NCBI RefSeq assembly: GCF_900168065.1
Contig: NZ_FUZZ01000002.1
Span: forward strand, 434,001-498,000
DNA length: 64,000 bases
Direction: 5' to 3'
Source of the DNA: Chitinophaga ginsengisegetis
GTDB lineage: Bacteria; Bacteroidota; Bacteroidia; Chitinophagales; Chitinophagaceae
Positions 1 to 8,719 of the stretch are shown here, piece by piece. The notes under the pieces were generated by a model. That model was not told where the DNA came from, searched no databases, and saw only the letters and a list, made by a program, of their open reading frames with translations. The translations under genes were made by a program, and so were the position numbers. Each line of letters starts with the position of its first letter. The first letter of the stretch is position 1.

Positions 1-1
1 C

Positions 2-676
2 TCCATGCAGCTGCAGGGTGAAGCACAGGAACTGATACTGGAGGAAATGCTGCGTCTCCATTTCCCCTTTGATGAAGTAACGCCGGTAGGCAAAGGCGTT
101 CGTGGCGCAGATTGCATACAACTGATCCGCAACCAGTACGGACAGGAATGCGGACGCATCATCTATGAAAGCAAACGTACCAAAGAGTTTATCAAAGACT
201 GGGTAGAGAAGCTGAAAGCAGACATGCGCAGCCAGGGTGTGGATGTAGCCATCCTGGTTACCCAAACCATGCCCAAAGACATGGAGCGGTTTGGTGAAAA
301 AGAAGGCATCTGGATCTGCACCTTCGCAGAGGTGAAAGCACTGGCCTATGTGCTGAGAGATGGAATCATCAAAATTTCAGGTAAGCTCCGCTCACAGGAA
401 AACAAAGGCGACAAAATGCACATGCTCTACGAATACCTTACCGGGGGAGAGTTTGCAGAGCAATGGAAAGCTATCCGCGAAGGGTTTATGTCTATGAAAT
501 TATCCATACAGCGCGAACGCGATGCGATGGAAAAACTCTGGAAAGCACGCGAAAAACAACTGGAAAAAGTATTGCTCAATGCAGCACATATCAAAGGCTC
601 TATTGAAGGTATTGCCGGCAGCGATTCAGTAGACCTGCAACTGCTGGAAGATGCAGCCGATGAACTTCCTGAATAA
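2..676 (+). CDS. DUF2130 family protein, C-terminal part (truncated by window edge)
   Basis: The frame is open to the left edge, so only the C-terminal part is seen; the first internal ATG is at base 5. The visible residues match the DUF2130 (COG4487) domain: a GEAQELILEE start, then KGVRGADCIQ, the CG-I-YESKRTKEF block with a D-W-EKLK-D segment, and a VLVTQTMPKD stretch. The last 70 residues are charged and helical. Full-length family members carry a long N-terminal coiled coil that would lie outside the window. The biochemical function is unknown; the core has been suspected to be nuclease-like, which is not shown here. The gene ends 10 bases before the HAD hydrolase start, so the two are probably co-transcribed. 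Confidence 0.8.
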   Translation, partial: SMQLQGEAQELILEEMLRLHFPFDEVTPVGKGVRGADCIQLIRNQYGQECGRIIYESKRTKEFIKDWVEKLKADMRSQGVDVAILVTQTMPKDMERFGEKEGIWICTFAEVKALAYVLRDGIIKISGKLRSQENKGDKMHMLYEYLTGGEFAEQWKAIREGFMSMKLSIQRERDAMEKLWKAREKQLEKVLLNAAHIKGSIEGIAGSDSVDLQLLEDAADELPE

Positions 677-686
677 ATATAAACCT

Positions 687-1307
687 ATGCAAAACAAAAA
701 GATCAACACAATTATATTCGACCTGGGCGCAGTATTGATCGACTGGAATCCCCGTCATTTATACCGTAAAATTTTTTCTTCGGAAGAAGAAATGGAAAAC
801 TTCCTCCGCGATGTATGTACTTCAGATTGGAACGAAACACAGGATGAGGGCAGAACATTAGCAGAAGGCACCGAACTGCTGGTTAACAGCTTTCCGCACC
901 ATGAAGAAAATATCCGCGCCTACTACGGCAGGTGGGATGAAATGCTTGGCGGAGAAATTGAAGGCACAAAAAATATATTGCATCGACTAAAAGAAAGCGG
1001 CCAATATAAATTATACGCGCTCACCAACTGGTCTGATGAAACTTTTCCCATTGCCTGGGCCATGTATCCTTCCCTCCACTGGTTCGATGGTATCGTAGTT
1101 TCCGGCAAAGAAAAAATGCGCAAACCAGCCCATGCATTTTTCCAGCTCTTACTTGACAGATATAACGCAGACGCACATACGTCGTTGTTCATCGATGATA
1201 ATTTACGCAATGTATTAGCGGCGCGTGAGTTTGGCATTGATACTATTTTATTTGAAAGCCCGGAACAGTTAAAAACAGCATTAGAAAATCGATCTATAAT
1301 AATTTAA
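687..1307 (+). CDS. HAD-family hydrolase, YihX-like sugar phosphatase type
   Basis: A 207-residue haloacid-dehalogenase-superfamily phosphatase. Motif I is FDLGAVLIDW with Asp12 as predicted nucleophile. The second Asp usual for HAD phosphatases is Gly, as in the YihX (alpha-glucose-1-phosphate phosphatase) branch. Motif II is LTNWS, motif III the Lys of RKPAHAFF, and motif IV FIDDN. An open frame extends to an ATG at 651 inside the upstream gene, but the ATG at 687 gives the normal family N-terminus directly before the nucleophile strand and was chosen. It sits 10 bases after the DUF2130 gene. The substrate cannot be read from sequence. Confidence 0.82.
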   Translation: MQNKKINTIIFDLGAVLIDWNPRHLYRKIFSSEEEMENFLRDVCTSDWNETQDEGRTLAEGTELLVNSFPHHEENIRAYYGRWDEMLGGEIEGTKNILHRLKESGQYKLYALTNWSDETFPIAWAMYPSLHWFDGIVVSGKEKMRKPAHAFFQLLLDRYNADAHTSLFIDDNLRNVLAAREFGIDTILFESPEQLKTALENRSIII

Positions 1308-1510
1308 TCCACTACATTACTTACTGTATTTGTTAACCCTTCTTCCACTTTAGGATTTCATTAACACTCCACAGATAAACTTTCTGTAACAATCAACCAT
1401 CTAATCCGTTCAAGAAAGATACACGGAAATCGGAATGTCAGGATACCAATCTGTTTGGTCCATGATCGTTAACCTGTAGATTTTATTTTTTTAAATTAAT
1501 ACGCTAGGAC

Positions 1511-2155
1511 ATGAAAAGAACTTTGTTTTTATTCAGCGCCGCTGCCGCAGTGGTAGCGATGGTTTCATTCAGCAGCTGTCGTAAAGATCCCTTAAAAGAT
1601 ATGACTAATGAAGAGTCGAGGATCTATATCACTAACCACGACAGCACTGCTAACTTCACCTCATATTCAACTTTTAGCATAGTAGATTCAGTAGCAGTGC
1701 TGACGCGCACCAGCGATTCAGCTAAAAAAGAGCTGACCGACTACGACAAAAAATTAATTGCTTCCGTAACCACCGCTATGCAGCAACGGGGTTACACACT
1801 TGTGAACAAAGCCGCCAAACCTGATCTGGCAGTGAACCTCACACGTATCGACAACTCCTACACCAACATCTCCTGGAATCCGGGATGGTGGGGTGGCGGC
1901 GGCTACTGGGATCCAGGCTACTGGGGATATCCGGGTGGCGGCTGGTACTGGCCTTCTTACTACACCGTTTACCAGGTGAATGAAAGACAGGTAGCCATCG
2001 ATGTTTTTGACCTCAAAAACCCCAAAAACAATAAGCTGACAGCTGTATGGAATTCATTGTGGCGCGGCTCGGGCGTATGGAGTATCGGTAATATCGATTC
2101 AATGGTACAGGCATCTTTTGCCCAATCGCCCTACCTGAGTAAAACCGCTAATTAA
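1511..2155 (+). CDS. DUF4136 domain lipoprotein
   Basis: A 214-residue exported lipoprotein. The N-terminus is a short basic stretch, a hydrophobic segment and a lipobox ending SFSSC at Cys23. The mature part begins with the DUF4136 pattern (F-SYSTFSIVDSV) and includes a conserved helix with AMQQRGY and the segment DLAVNL. The centre holds a Gly/Trp/Tyr-rich stretch (about residues 117-146). DUF4136 proteins are envelope proteins of unknown function. The gene stands 30 bases upstream of a beta-barrel protein gene in the same direction, suggesting a shared transcript. The preceding 200 bases contain no recognisable gene. Confidence 0.8.
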   Translation: MKRTLFLFSAAAAVVAMVSFSSCRKDPLKDMTNEESRIYITNHDSTANFTSYSTFSIVDSVAVLTRTSDSAKKELTDYDKKLIASVTTAMQQRGYTLVNKAAKPDLAVNLTRIDNSYTNISWNPGWWGGGGYWDPGYWGYPGGGWYWPSYYTVYQVNERQVAIDVFDLKNPKNNKLTAVWNSLWRGSGVWSIGNIDSMVQASFAQSPYLSKTAN

Positions 2156-2186
2156 TGTTGATTGAGAACTTTTAAACTGACAGGAA

Positions 2187-2807
2187 ATGAAAAAGATAAG
2201 AAACTGGATATTGATTTTTGCAGGATGTTTTGCTGCCCAGGCAGTATCCGCACAGGTTCGTCCGCCTTTATCCGTAGATGTTAATTACTCCATTGCACAA
2301 CCCCTGGGTTCATTAAAGGACTATTCCGACAAAACCAGCTTCCGTGGCTGGAGTGCAGGGTTACAATATCAATTGAATAATCAGTGGTCCGTAGGATTAC
2401 GTTCCGGGTTCCAGGACTTTTACCAACGGCTTCCACGTGCAGTATATCCCGATAAACAAGGTGATGTATCTGCTGTTCAGTCGCGCACATTGCAGGTAAT
2501 TCCGATCCAGGCAACAGTGAGTTATGCATTCACCCAACCATCTGCAGCGGTTATTCCGTATGCTACCGTTGGTGTAGGTACTGCTAATATGAATTATGAA
2601 AAATACTGGGGTGAATTTGTAGAGAAAGATAACAGCTGGCAATTCCTCGTGAGCCCGGAAATAGGCATCAATGTGCCTTTTGGAAAGGCTTCACCGTTGA
2701 TGTTCAATGCCAATGTACGGTATAACTATGCGCCTTATAAGTATGGCGATATCACCAATTACAATACCGTTCAGGGAAATATTGGATTGAAGTTCTCACT
2801 GAACTAA
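2187..2807 (+). CDS. Outer membrane beta-barrel protein
   Basis: A 206-residue protein with a signal peptide cleaved near AVSAQ. It then shows alternating polar/aromatic strands typical of an eight-strand OmpA/OmpW-sized barrel, such as WSAGLQYQLNNQWSVGLRSG and the C-terminal VQGNIGLKFSLN. Aromatic and hydrophobic residues near the C-terminus fit a barrel assembly signal. It follows the DUF4136 lipoprotein gene by 31 bases and is followed by a strong terminator. No enzymatic motif is visible and the function is unknown. Confidence 0.78.
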   Translation: MKKIRNWILIFAGCFAAQAVSAQVRPPLSVDVNYSIAQPLGSLKDYSDKTSFRGWSAGLQYQLNNQWSVGLRSGFQDFYQRLPRAVYPDKQGDVSAVQSRTLQVIPIQATVSYAFTQPSAAVIPYATVGVGTANMNYEKYWGEFVEKDNSWQFLVSPEIGINVPFGKASPLMFNANVRYNYAPYKYGDITNYNTVQGNIGLKFSLN

Positions 2808-2849
2808 ATCCTTTTATGTCCATATTCTAAGAAGAAAGCGTGAGAGTGA

Positions 2850-2886
2850 GTCCCGTTCGTGAACCAGCGAACGGGACATTTTTTTT
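2850..2886 (+). terminator. Rho-independent terminator after the beta-barrel gene
   Basis: A perfect 10-base inverted repeat (GTCCCGTTCG, 2850-2859, with its complement at 2868-2877) has an 8-base loop and is followed by a run of eight T on the plus strand. It ends the lipoprotein/barrel transcript and overlaps the end of the convergent apbE gene. Confidence 0.85.
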
Positions 2887-3901
2887 AGAATTCCATATAC
2901 GCCTTAAAGCCTTTACTAAAGGCTTCTTTAATAGCGCCATCTTTATCTTTATAAATATAAATTGCTTCCAGCCCATATTCCGGATGCTGTGCAATAAAGG
3001 TGAGTCCCTTCTCCACACCCATCAGGATAAGCGGGTTATCAAAAGCATCTGCAGTAAAACAATCCTTTGCAATCACCGTTACGCTGATAATATTATTATG
3101 CAATGCCACTCCGGTTCCGGGGTGAATGGTATGCGCAAAACGTGTACGTCCCTGGTCAAAAAAGCGGCGGTAGTTTCCGCTGGTGGCAATGCCTTTGCCG
3201 GGAAGCCGTACCAGTCCCTGTACCGGCTCATAGGCAGTATCGCCGGGCGATGGTCTTTCGATCCCCACACTCCATACTTTATGCTGATGATTATGTCCTT
3301 TTGCACATAATTCACCCCCTACATCTACCAGGTAATTATCTATTCCCTGTTGCGATAAAAAATGTCCGATAACATCTACTGTATATCCCTGCGCGATACC
3401 GTTGCAATCAATCTGTACGCCTTTCTTTGCTGCATACAGCTGATCCCCTTTTACACGGAGATAACGGTAACCAATATACGACATGGCAGCTTTGATGCTG
3501 TCCGGTGGTGGCACGCCTTTAAAAGAAGGTTTGGTAACGCCAAAGCCCCACAGGTAAACCAGCGGCTTTACCGTAATATCAAACAGGCCACTGGTGGCTT
3601 TACTGGTGAATAAGGCTTTTTGAATCACTGCTTTCATGTGTTCATCCATCGTGATATGGCCGGTTTCATTAAACCGGTTAATGGCTGATCCGGGTTTATA
3701 CAGCGACAATGATTGATCAATCACGCCAAATAAAGAATCAATTCGTTTATCCATTGACGTTGTATCGGCCGATAAATATTTCACGAGATAATAGGTACCC
3801 TGTGCTTTTCCTTCGCAGGTGATCAGCTTCAGGGCAGGCGCCTGCTGCGCCCGGGTGTTGGCAGACCACAGAAGAATGGCCAGGAAAAAAAATCGTTTCA
3901 T
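2885..3901 (-). CDS. apbE: FAD:protein FMN transferase (ApbE family)
   Basis: A 338-residue exported flavin transferase. ApbE proteins attach FMN from FAD to Thr/Ser of membrane redox proteins such as NqrB, NqrC and RnfG. The N-terminus is a signal peptide (MKRFFFLAILLW to TRAQQ). Family motifs are visible in order: AQGTYYLV, DQSLSLYKPGSAINRFN, LFDITVKPL, IDCNGIAQGYTVD, YLVDVGGEL, ATSGNYRRFF, HTIHPGTG and CFTADAFDNPLILMG. The Lys usual in the K-GIA-GY-VD motif is Asn here. No Nqr or Rnf gene is in the window. The gene is oriented away from the acyl-CoA dehydrogenase start, 16 bases downstream of its stop, so the two may share a transcript. Confidence 0.88.
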   Translation of the reverse strand: MKRFFFLAILLWSANTRAQQAPALKLITCEGKAQGTYYLVKYLSADTTSMDKRIDSLFGVIDQSLSLYKPGSAINRFNETGHITMDEHMKAVIQKALFTSKATSGLFDITVKPLVYLWGFGVTKPSFKGVPPPDSIKAAMSYIGYRYLRVKGDQLYAAKKGVQIDCNGIAQGYTVDVIGHFLSQQGIDNYLVDVGGELCAKGHNHQHKVWSVGIERPSPGDTAYEPVQGLVRLPGKGIATSGNYRRFFDQGRTRFAHTIHPGTGVALHNNIISVTVIAKDCFTADAFDNPLILMGVEKGLTFIAQHPEYGLEAIYIYKDKDGAIKEAFSKGFKAYMEF

Positions 3902-3917
3902 GTAACCGCTGATGCTG

Positions 3918-5096
3918 CTATTTAAATGCGTCTAACCCGGTAATATCCATACCGGTGATAAGTAAATGTATTTCGTGTGTTCCTTCGTAAGTCATTACGC
4001 TTTCCAGGTTCATCATATGACGCATTACCGGGAATTCGCCGGTGATACCCATTCCGCCTAAAATGCTGCGGGCGTTGCGGGCTATATTGGCGGCCACTTC
4101 GCAGGAATTGCGCTTGGCCATGGATATTTGTGCAGCCGTTGCCTTTCCTTCATTTTTTAACACGCCGAGGCGCCAGTTGAGCAGCTGCGCTTTGGTGATT
4201 TCTGTGATCATCTCTGCCAGTTTCTTCTGCGTAAGCTGAAATCCGCCAATGGGACGGTCAAACTGAATACGCTCTTTGGCATATCTGAGGGCCGTATCGT
4301 AACAATCCATCGCGGCGCCTATCACTCCCCAGGCAATACCATAACGCGCCGAAGAAAGGCAGGTTAACGGCCCTTTTAATCCGCGGGCTTCGGGCAGAAT
4401 ATTTTCTTTAGGTACTTTTACATTGTCAAATACCAGCTCACCGGTAGCGCTGGCGCGTAAACTCCACTTCCCTTTTGTTTCAGGCGTGGTAAAACCTTCC
4501 ATGCCTCTTTCCACAATAATACCGCGGATCACACCACTTTCATCTTTTGCCCACACTACAGCGATATCTGCAAATGGCGCATTGGAGATCCACATTTTAG
4601 CGCCGTTCAGGATCACATGATCTCCTTCTTCCCGGAAGTTGGTAAGCATGCCGGCAGGATTGGAACCGTGGTCAGGTTCTGTAAGGCCAAAGCAGCCCAT
4701 CCATTCTCCTGTAGCCAGTTTGGGCAGGTACTTCTTTTTCTGGGCTTCGCTGCCAAAAGTAAAGATCGGGAACATCACCAGCGATCCCTGCACCGAGGCG
4801 GTGGACCGGATGCCACTGTCGCCCCGTTCCAGTTCCTGCATCATCAGTCCGTAAGCAATATGATCCATTCCACCTCCGCCGTATTCCACCGGGATGGTGG
4901 GGCCGAAGCAACCCAGTTCTCCGAGTCCTTCTAAAATATGTGATGGAAAAGCAGCGCGCTGGCAGTAGTCTTCGATAATGGGGGATACTTCTTTCTTCAC
5001 CCACTGGCGTACTGCGTCGCGGATCAAAAGGTGTTCTTCTTTCAGCAAATCATCTATAGCAAAGTAATCAGGTGACTGAAACAGATCTTGTTGCAT
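3918..5096 (-). CDS. Acyl-CoA dehydrogenase, glutaryl-CoA dehydrogenase type
   Basis: A 392-residue flavoenzyme of the acyl-CoA dehydrogenase family. The N-terminal helical domain is followed by the FAD-binding block CFGLTEPDHGSNPAGM and WISNAPFADIAVVWA. Helical C-terminal motifs include RIQFDRPIGGFQLTQKKLA and ILGGMGITGEFPVMRHMMNLESVMTYEGTHEIHLL. The Glu in TYEGTHEIH (Glu371) is at the position of the catalytic base of glutaryl-CoA dehydrogenase, and the overall match is to that branch, which oxidises and decarboxylates glutaryl-CoA in lysine and tryptophan degradation. Substrate assignment is by family resemblance only. The start ATG follows a TATATTGG sequence on the minus strand that is a poor match to the -7 consensus. 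Confidence 0.82.
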   Translation of the reverse strand: MQQDLFQSPDYFAIDDLLKEEHLLIRDAVRQWVKKEVSPIIEDYCQRAAFPSHILEGLGELGCFGPTIPVEYGGGGMDHIAYGLMMQELERGDSGIRSTASVQGSLVMFPIFTFGSEAQKKKYLPKLATGEWMGCFGLTEPDHGSNPAGMLTNFREEGDHVILNGAKMWISNAPFADIAVVWAKDESGVIRGIIVERGMEGFTTPETKGKWSLRASATGELVFDNVKVPKENILPEARGLKGPLTCLSSARYGIAWGVIGAAMDCYDTALRYAKERIQFDRPIGGFQLTQKKLAEMITEITKAQLLNWRLGVLKNEGKATAAQISMAKRNSCEVAANIARNARSILGGMGITGEFPVMRHMMNLESVMTYEGTHEIHLLITGMDITGLDAFK

Positions 5097-5248
5097 TAAC
5101 TACGGGTTTAATACCCAATATAAGAAATTACCTGTTAGGAACCACGTCCACGGGGAGATTTCAGCCATGTATGCCAGCATTAAAATACCGGGAAGACAAG
5201 CATGTTATTTCATGACAAGTTTGTACCTTTCCTTCAAATTCAATAACT

Positions 5249-5689
5249 ATGGCAAGCAAAGTTATACCTGCGCTTTTGCTATTGGGATTTTTAGTCATTG
5301 TGATGTTATCATTTCACCCCACACCATTACAATCTGTTGCACTGAACAAAGTGCTACCCCCAAAAGTCAAATCAGGCGCAGCTCCTGAACTAAAACGGTA
5401 TTGGATGGTTCTGCTCAAGAAAGGCCCCATCCGGAACCAGGATACTGCCCTTGCAGCGAAAATCCAACAGGCCCATATGGATAACATCAACAAAATGGCG
5501 ACCGCCGGTAAACTGCTGGTAGCAGGGCCTTTTGAAAATGATGAAGAGCTGCGTGGTATTTTAATTATGGATTGTAAAGACAGCCTGGAGGTGGTGTCGT
5601 TGGTGAATAAGGATGCTGCTGTGATAGCAGGCCGGCTGGTTTTCGAGGTAAAGCCGTGGTGGACCGTAAAGAACTGTATTTTTAAATAG
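5249..5689 (+). CDS. Membrane-anchored or secreted YciI-like protein
   Basis: A 146-residue protein. Residues 5-24 form one hydrophobic segment (signal anchor or uncleaved signal). Residues about 48-140 resemble the YciI/YCII ferredoxin-like fold: YWMVLLKKGP, then AHMDNINKMATAGKLLVAGPF and GILIMDCKD, in the order seen in YCII domains (strand, His/Asp helix, strand). YciI homologues have weak, poorly defined enzymatic activities. An imperfect -7 element TACCTTTC lies at 5224-5231. The gene is convergent with pyrF. Confidence 0.7.
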   Translation: MASKVIPALLLLGFLVIVMLSFHPTPLQSVALNKVLPPKVKSGAAPELKRYWMVLLKKGPIRNQDTALAAKIQQAHMDNINKMATAGKLLVAGPFENDEELRGILIMDCKDSLEVVSLVNKDAAVIAGRLVFEVKPWWTVKNCIFK

Positions 5690-5700
5690 AAATCAGGGAG

Positions 5701-5750
5701 ATACCGGTACCTGGTGTCTGCTGCAAACCGCAGCTGCCCGGTACCGGTAT
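5701..5750. terminator. Hairpin between convergent YciI-like gene and pyrF
   Basis: A perfect 11-base inverted repeat (ATACCGGTACC at 5701-5711, complement at 5740-5750) lies between two convergent stops. It lacks a clean T run on either side, so termination activity is an inference from position. Confidence 0.5.
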
Positions 5751-5761
5751 TAAAAAATTAT

Positions 5762-6583
5762 TTACACGGCTGCAACCATCTTGTTCAGGTAACCGGCCAT
5801 TTCCACCTGGTATTGTTTGGCTACACGACGGGCGTCTGTAGCAAAATCGTCTCCATTGCCTGCATAAATGATAGCACGGCTGGCATTTACCAGCAGTCCG
5901 CAATCCTTATTCATGGCCTGTGTGGAAATTTCCTCGAGGCTTCCGCCCTGTGCGCCTACCCCTGGTACAAGGAAGAAATGATCCGGTACCAGTTTGCGGA
6001 TGTAGCCCAGTTGTGATGACTGGGTAGCTCCTACCACGAACATCAGGTTTTCCGGAGTGCCCCATTCCATACCGGCTTTCAGCACTTTTTCAAACAGGAA
6101 CTCGTCTCCGATCTGTTGCATCTGGAAGTCCTGGCTGCCTTCATTGGAAGTTAATCCCAGCAGGATCGCCCATTTTTCAGAGAACTGGAGGAAAGGCGTT
6201 ACGCTGTCTTTACCCATGTATGGCGCAACGGTCACAGAATCGAACTTATAGGTTTCGAAAAATGTTTTGGCGTACTGGGTGGAAGTATTGCCGATATCAC
6301 CGCGTTTGGCATCAGCAATAGTGAATATACCCTCAGGGATATATTCAATGGTGCGTTGTAAACTTTCCCAGCCGCGCATGCCCATACTTTCGTAAAAGGC
6401 CGTATTAATTTTATACGCCACGCAAAGATCCTTGGTAGCGTCAATAATCGCCTTGTTAAAGGCAAACACCGGATCTGCATGAGAAAGCAGGTGTTTTGGA
6501 ATCTTTTGAATGTCCGTATCCAGTCCTACACACAGGTAAGACTGCTTTTCCTTAATCAGATTCACCAATTCCTGTCGATTCAT
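5762..6583 (-). CDS. pyrF: Orotidine 5'-phosphate decarboxylase (type 2)
   Basis: A 273-residue enzyme of de novo pyrimidine synthesis that converts OMP to UMP in the cytoplasm. The long-form (type 2) family is recognised from LCVGLDTDIQKIP, the catalytic IADAKRGDIGNTS block, and LVPGVGAQGGS near the phosphate-binding loop. The length (about 270) fits type 2 rather than the shorter bacterial type 1. A strong -7 element (TAACTTTG) lies about 20 bases upstream of the ATG, which supports this start. It is monocistronic in appearance. Confidence 0.93.
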   Translation of the reverse strand: MNRQELVNLIKEKQSYLCVGLDTDIQKIPKHLLSHADPVFAFNKAIIDATKDLCVAYKINTAFYESMGMRGWESLQRTIEYIPEGIFTIADAKRGDIGNTSTQYAKTFFETYKFDSVTVAPYMGKDSVTPFLQFSEKWAILLGLTSNEGSQDFQMQQIGDEFLFEKVLKAGMEWGTPENLMFVVGATQSSQLGYIRKLVPDHFFLVPGVGAQGGSLEEISTQAMNKDCGLLVNASRAIIYAGNGDDFATDARRVAKQYQVEMAGYLNKMVAAV

Positions 6584-6602
6584 AGTCGGTTAATTTGGGG
6601 CG

Positions 6603-6610
6603 CAAAGTTA
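6603..6610 (-). promoter_or_regulatory. -7 promoter element of pyrF
   Basis: CAAAGTTA on the plus strand reads TAACTTTG on the minus strand, matching the Bacteroidota TAnnTTTG -7 element 20 bases before the pyrF ATG. No clear TTTG -33 box was found. Confidence 0.5.
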
Positions 6611-6798
6611 AGAAAAACTTAAGCATTGACGCTTCTTTAAACATATTATGATTACCTGTAATTGAAAAACAACTCTTTTTTTATTCACTGTGGTAGTTGT
6701 GGCTTACCAGCAATGTGGATTTTCGTTAACGCGGAAGATTAAAATAAAGATATTCCTTTTTGGGATTACGACCATCAACAAAAATAAAATGTTTCTGT

Positions 6799-7425
6799 CT
6801 ATTTTTCAGTTGACCGGCGGGCCTCCATTTCTGCCGCCACGCGCAGTGAATTTTCATCGCCCAATGCCCGCAAATGTGCAATCACGCTGAAATAATCCAT
6901 ATCTTTTTTATTCTGGCTGAGCTTATAATTGGCGTTCACCTCCCGGATGCTCATTTCAAATCCCACAATGGCTTTTACATTGTTACGGAGCGTTTTATCA
7001 TCAATATCGCTGATATGCACCGGGCAGGCAGATGCCGCCTCGTAGTGATCCATTAACGTGCCCAACGCCTGCACCACTTCTGCTTCTTCCTGGATACGGA
7101 TGGTACCATGAATATGTACTGCCATATAATTCCAGGTAGGTATCTTTTCCTTTTCGTACCACGAGGAGGAAATATACGCGTGATGTCCTGAAAATACGGC
7201 CAGTGTTTCGTTTTTCTCAAAAAGTTCCCATTGTGGGTTAATCCGTGCGATATGTCCGTGTAACACAAATTCTCCGGGTGTTTTTTCCACCAGCGTCATG
7301 GGAATATGCGTGGCATGGGGAGTTCCGGCGTTATCGGTATTAATCAGCAAACCAAAACCATTTTCCCTGATAAAATTGGCAATAGTATCCCAGTTGGTTT
7401 CCCTGGTATGTTTTGGAGTATACAT
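6799..7425 (-). CDS. PaiB-like FMN-binding protein
   Basis: A 208-residue member of the PaiB/FMN-binding negative regulator family (split-barrel flavin reductase-like fold). Visible family features are MYTPKHTRE at the N-terminus, GFGLLINTD, ATHIPMTL, the LHGHIARINPQW block, AVFSGHHAYISSSWY and PTWNYMAVHIHG. Bacillus PaiB was named as a repressor of sporulation and protease genes, but most members are simply FMN-binding proteins of unclear role, and no DNA-binding motif is evident here. The gene follows mrp by 70 bases with a hairpin in between. The 215-base region between this stop and the pyrF start holds nothing else recognisable. Confidence 0.83.
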   Translation of the reverse strand: MYTPKHTRETNWDTIANFIRENGFGLLINTDNAGTPHATHIPMTLVEKTPGEFVLHGHIARINPQWELFEKNETLAVFSGHHAYISSSWYEKEKIPTWNYMAVHIHGTIRIQEEAEVVQALGTLMDHYEAASACPVHISDIDDKTLRNNVKAIVGFEMSIREVNANYKLSQNKKDMDYFSVIAHLRALGDENSLRVAAEMEARRSTEK

Positions 7426-7447
7426 ATGAAGCTATTAGAGAAGATGA

Positions 7448-7483
7448 TTACGGATCACAGATATTCTTATCTGTAATCCGTAA
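7448..7483. repeat. 16-base inverted repeat between mrp and the paiB-like gene
   Basis: TTACGGATCACAGATA (7448-7463) pairs with 7468-7483 across a 4-base loop with one mismatch. On the minus strand it follows the mrp stop without a T run, so it may be a weak terminator or an mRNA stability hairpin. Confidence 0.5.
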
Positions 7484-7495
7484 CCGCTGATTCTT

Positions 7496-8593
7496 TTATA
7501 CAATAATTTCCACAATCCTGGTAGGAGCAATATTGGCGTTGCGCATAGCGATGCTGCGGGCAGCTGCACCGGCAACATCCAGGAAGGCCTTGCGGGTTAG
7601 CTTTTCGTCGCCGGCCATAGCGGGCACACCGGCATCACCGCCTTCGCGGATACTTTGTACCAGCGGGATCTGGCCGAGGAACGGAATATCCATTTCTTCT
7701 GCCAGTTGTTTTCCGCCTTCTTTACCAAAAATGTAATATTTATTTTCAGGCAGTTCTGCAGGTGTGAAATAGGCCATATTTTCCACTAATCCGAGAATTG
7801 GCACATTGATCTGCTGTCCCATGAACATGGAAATCCCTTTTTTAGCATCCGCCAGGGCTACATCCTGCGGTGTGGTTACAATTACAGCGCCGGTAACAGG
7901 CACCGTTTGTACCAGGGTGAGGTGAATATCGCCGGTGCCGGGAGGCATATCGATGATCAGGTAATCCAGTTCATCCCAGTATACATCGGTAATAAACTGC
8001 TTCAAAGCACTGCTGGCCATAGGTCCGCGCCAAACAACGGCCTGTCTTTCATCTATCAGCAAACCAATAGACATGACCTTGATACCGAATTTTTCTATCG
8101 GCTGGATCATGCCTTTGCCGTCTACATTCACCATCAGCGGCCTTTCGCCACGTAATCCGAACATAATGGGAACGGACGGACCGTAAATATCCGCATCCAT
8201 CAGCCCTACTTTGGCGCCATCACGGCCCAAAGCCAGCGCCAGGTTGGCTGCCACAGTGGATTTACCCACTCCCCCTTTACCAGAGGCCACCACAATGATA
8301 TTTTTTACATTAGACAGGACACCCTGCCCGTTTGCTCTTTTGGTATTTACGTTGGCCGTCATGACAACTTCTACTTCTGCATCCTTGCTTACCAGCATGT
8401 GAATAGCATTCACACAGGCATTGCGGATCAGGTCCTTTAACGGACACGCCGGCGTAGTAAGAATGACCGTAAATTTTACTTTATTGCCATCAATCTCTAT
8501 ATCTTTTACCATGTTCAGCGTAACGAGATCCTTGCCCAGATCCGGCTCTTCTACGTTGCTCAGGGCCTTTAAAACCTGCTCTTTCGTGATCAT
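7496..8593 (-). CDS. Mrp/NBP35-family Fe-S carrier P-loop ATPase
   Basis: A 365-residue protein with an N-terminal MIP18-type (DUF59) domain (about 1-80, with TTPACPLKD around Cys50). A P-loop ATPase of the Mrp/ApbC family follows: deviant Walker A SGKGGVGKST (residues 104-113), DADIYGPSVP, and IDMPPGTGDIHLT. Family members load or carry iron-sulfur clusters to apoproteins in the cytoplasm. The C-terminal CxxC that binds the bridging cluster in ApbC/Nbp35 is not seen; the equivalent region reads ENMAYFTPAELPENK. A -7 element and a TTG-like -33 box precede the start. Confidence 0.88.
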   Translation of the reverse strand: MITKEQVLKALSNVEEPDLGKDLVTLNMVKDIEIDGNKVKFTVILTTPACPLKDLIRNACVNAIHMLVSKDAEVEVVMTANVNTKRANGQGVLSNVKNIIVVASGKGGVGKSTVAANLALALGRDGAKVGLMDADIYGPSVPIMFGLRGERPLMVNVDGKGMIQPIEKFGIKVMSIGLLIDERQAVVWRGPMASSALKQFITDVYWDELDYLIIDMPPGTGDIHLTLVQTVPVTGAVIVTTPQDVALADAKKGISMFMGQQINVPILGLVENMAYFTPAELPENKYYIFGKEGGKQLAEEMDIPFLGQIPLVQSIREGGDAGVPAMAGDEKLTRKAFLDVAGAAARSIAMRNANIAPTRIVEIIV

Positions 8594-8622
8594 AAATTGT
8601 TGTTAATTTTGAATCCAGACAG

Positions 8623-8655
8623 CAAAGTTAACCCAATTGGGATTTAATTTACAAT
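8623..8655 (-). promoter_or_regulatory. Candidate promoter of mrp
   Basis: On the minus strand TAACTTTG (8623-8630) matches TAnnTTTG. A weak ATTG box (8652-8655) lies 21 bases upstream. The mrp ATG is about 30 bases downstream. Confidence 0.45.
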
Positions 8656-8719
8656 TTCTCTGGGCAGGTGACCAACTGCATGGAAACACGTAATTAAATT
8701 TTTATATCTTAGGGCCGGC

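Noticed and set aside
6584..6798. A gene or RNA in the 215-base gap between pyrF and the PaiB-like gene
   Set aside because: A 66-codon plus-strand frame overlaps the PaiB gene end and has no motif; no tRNA fold is seen.
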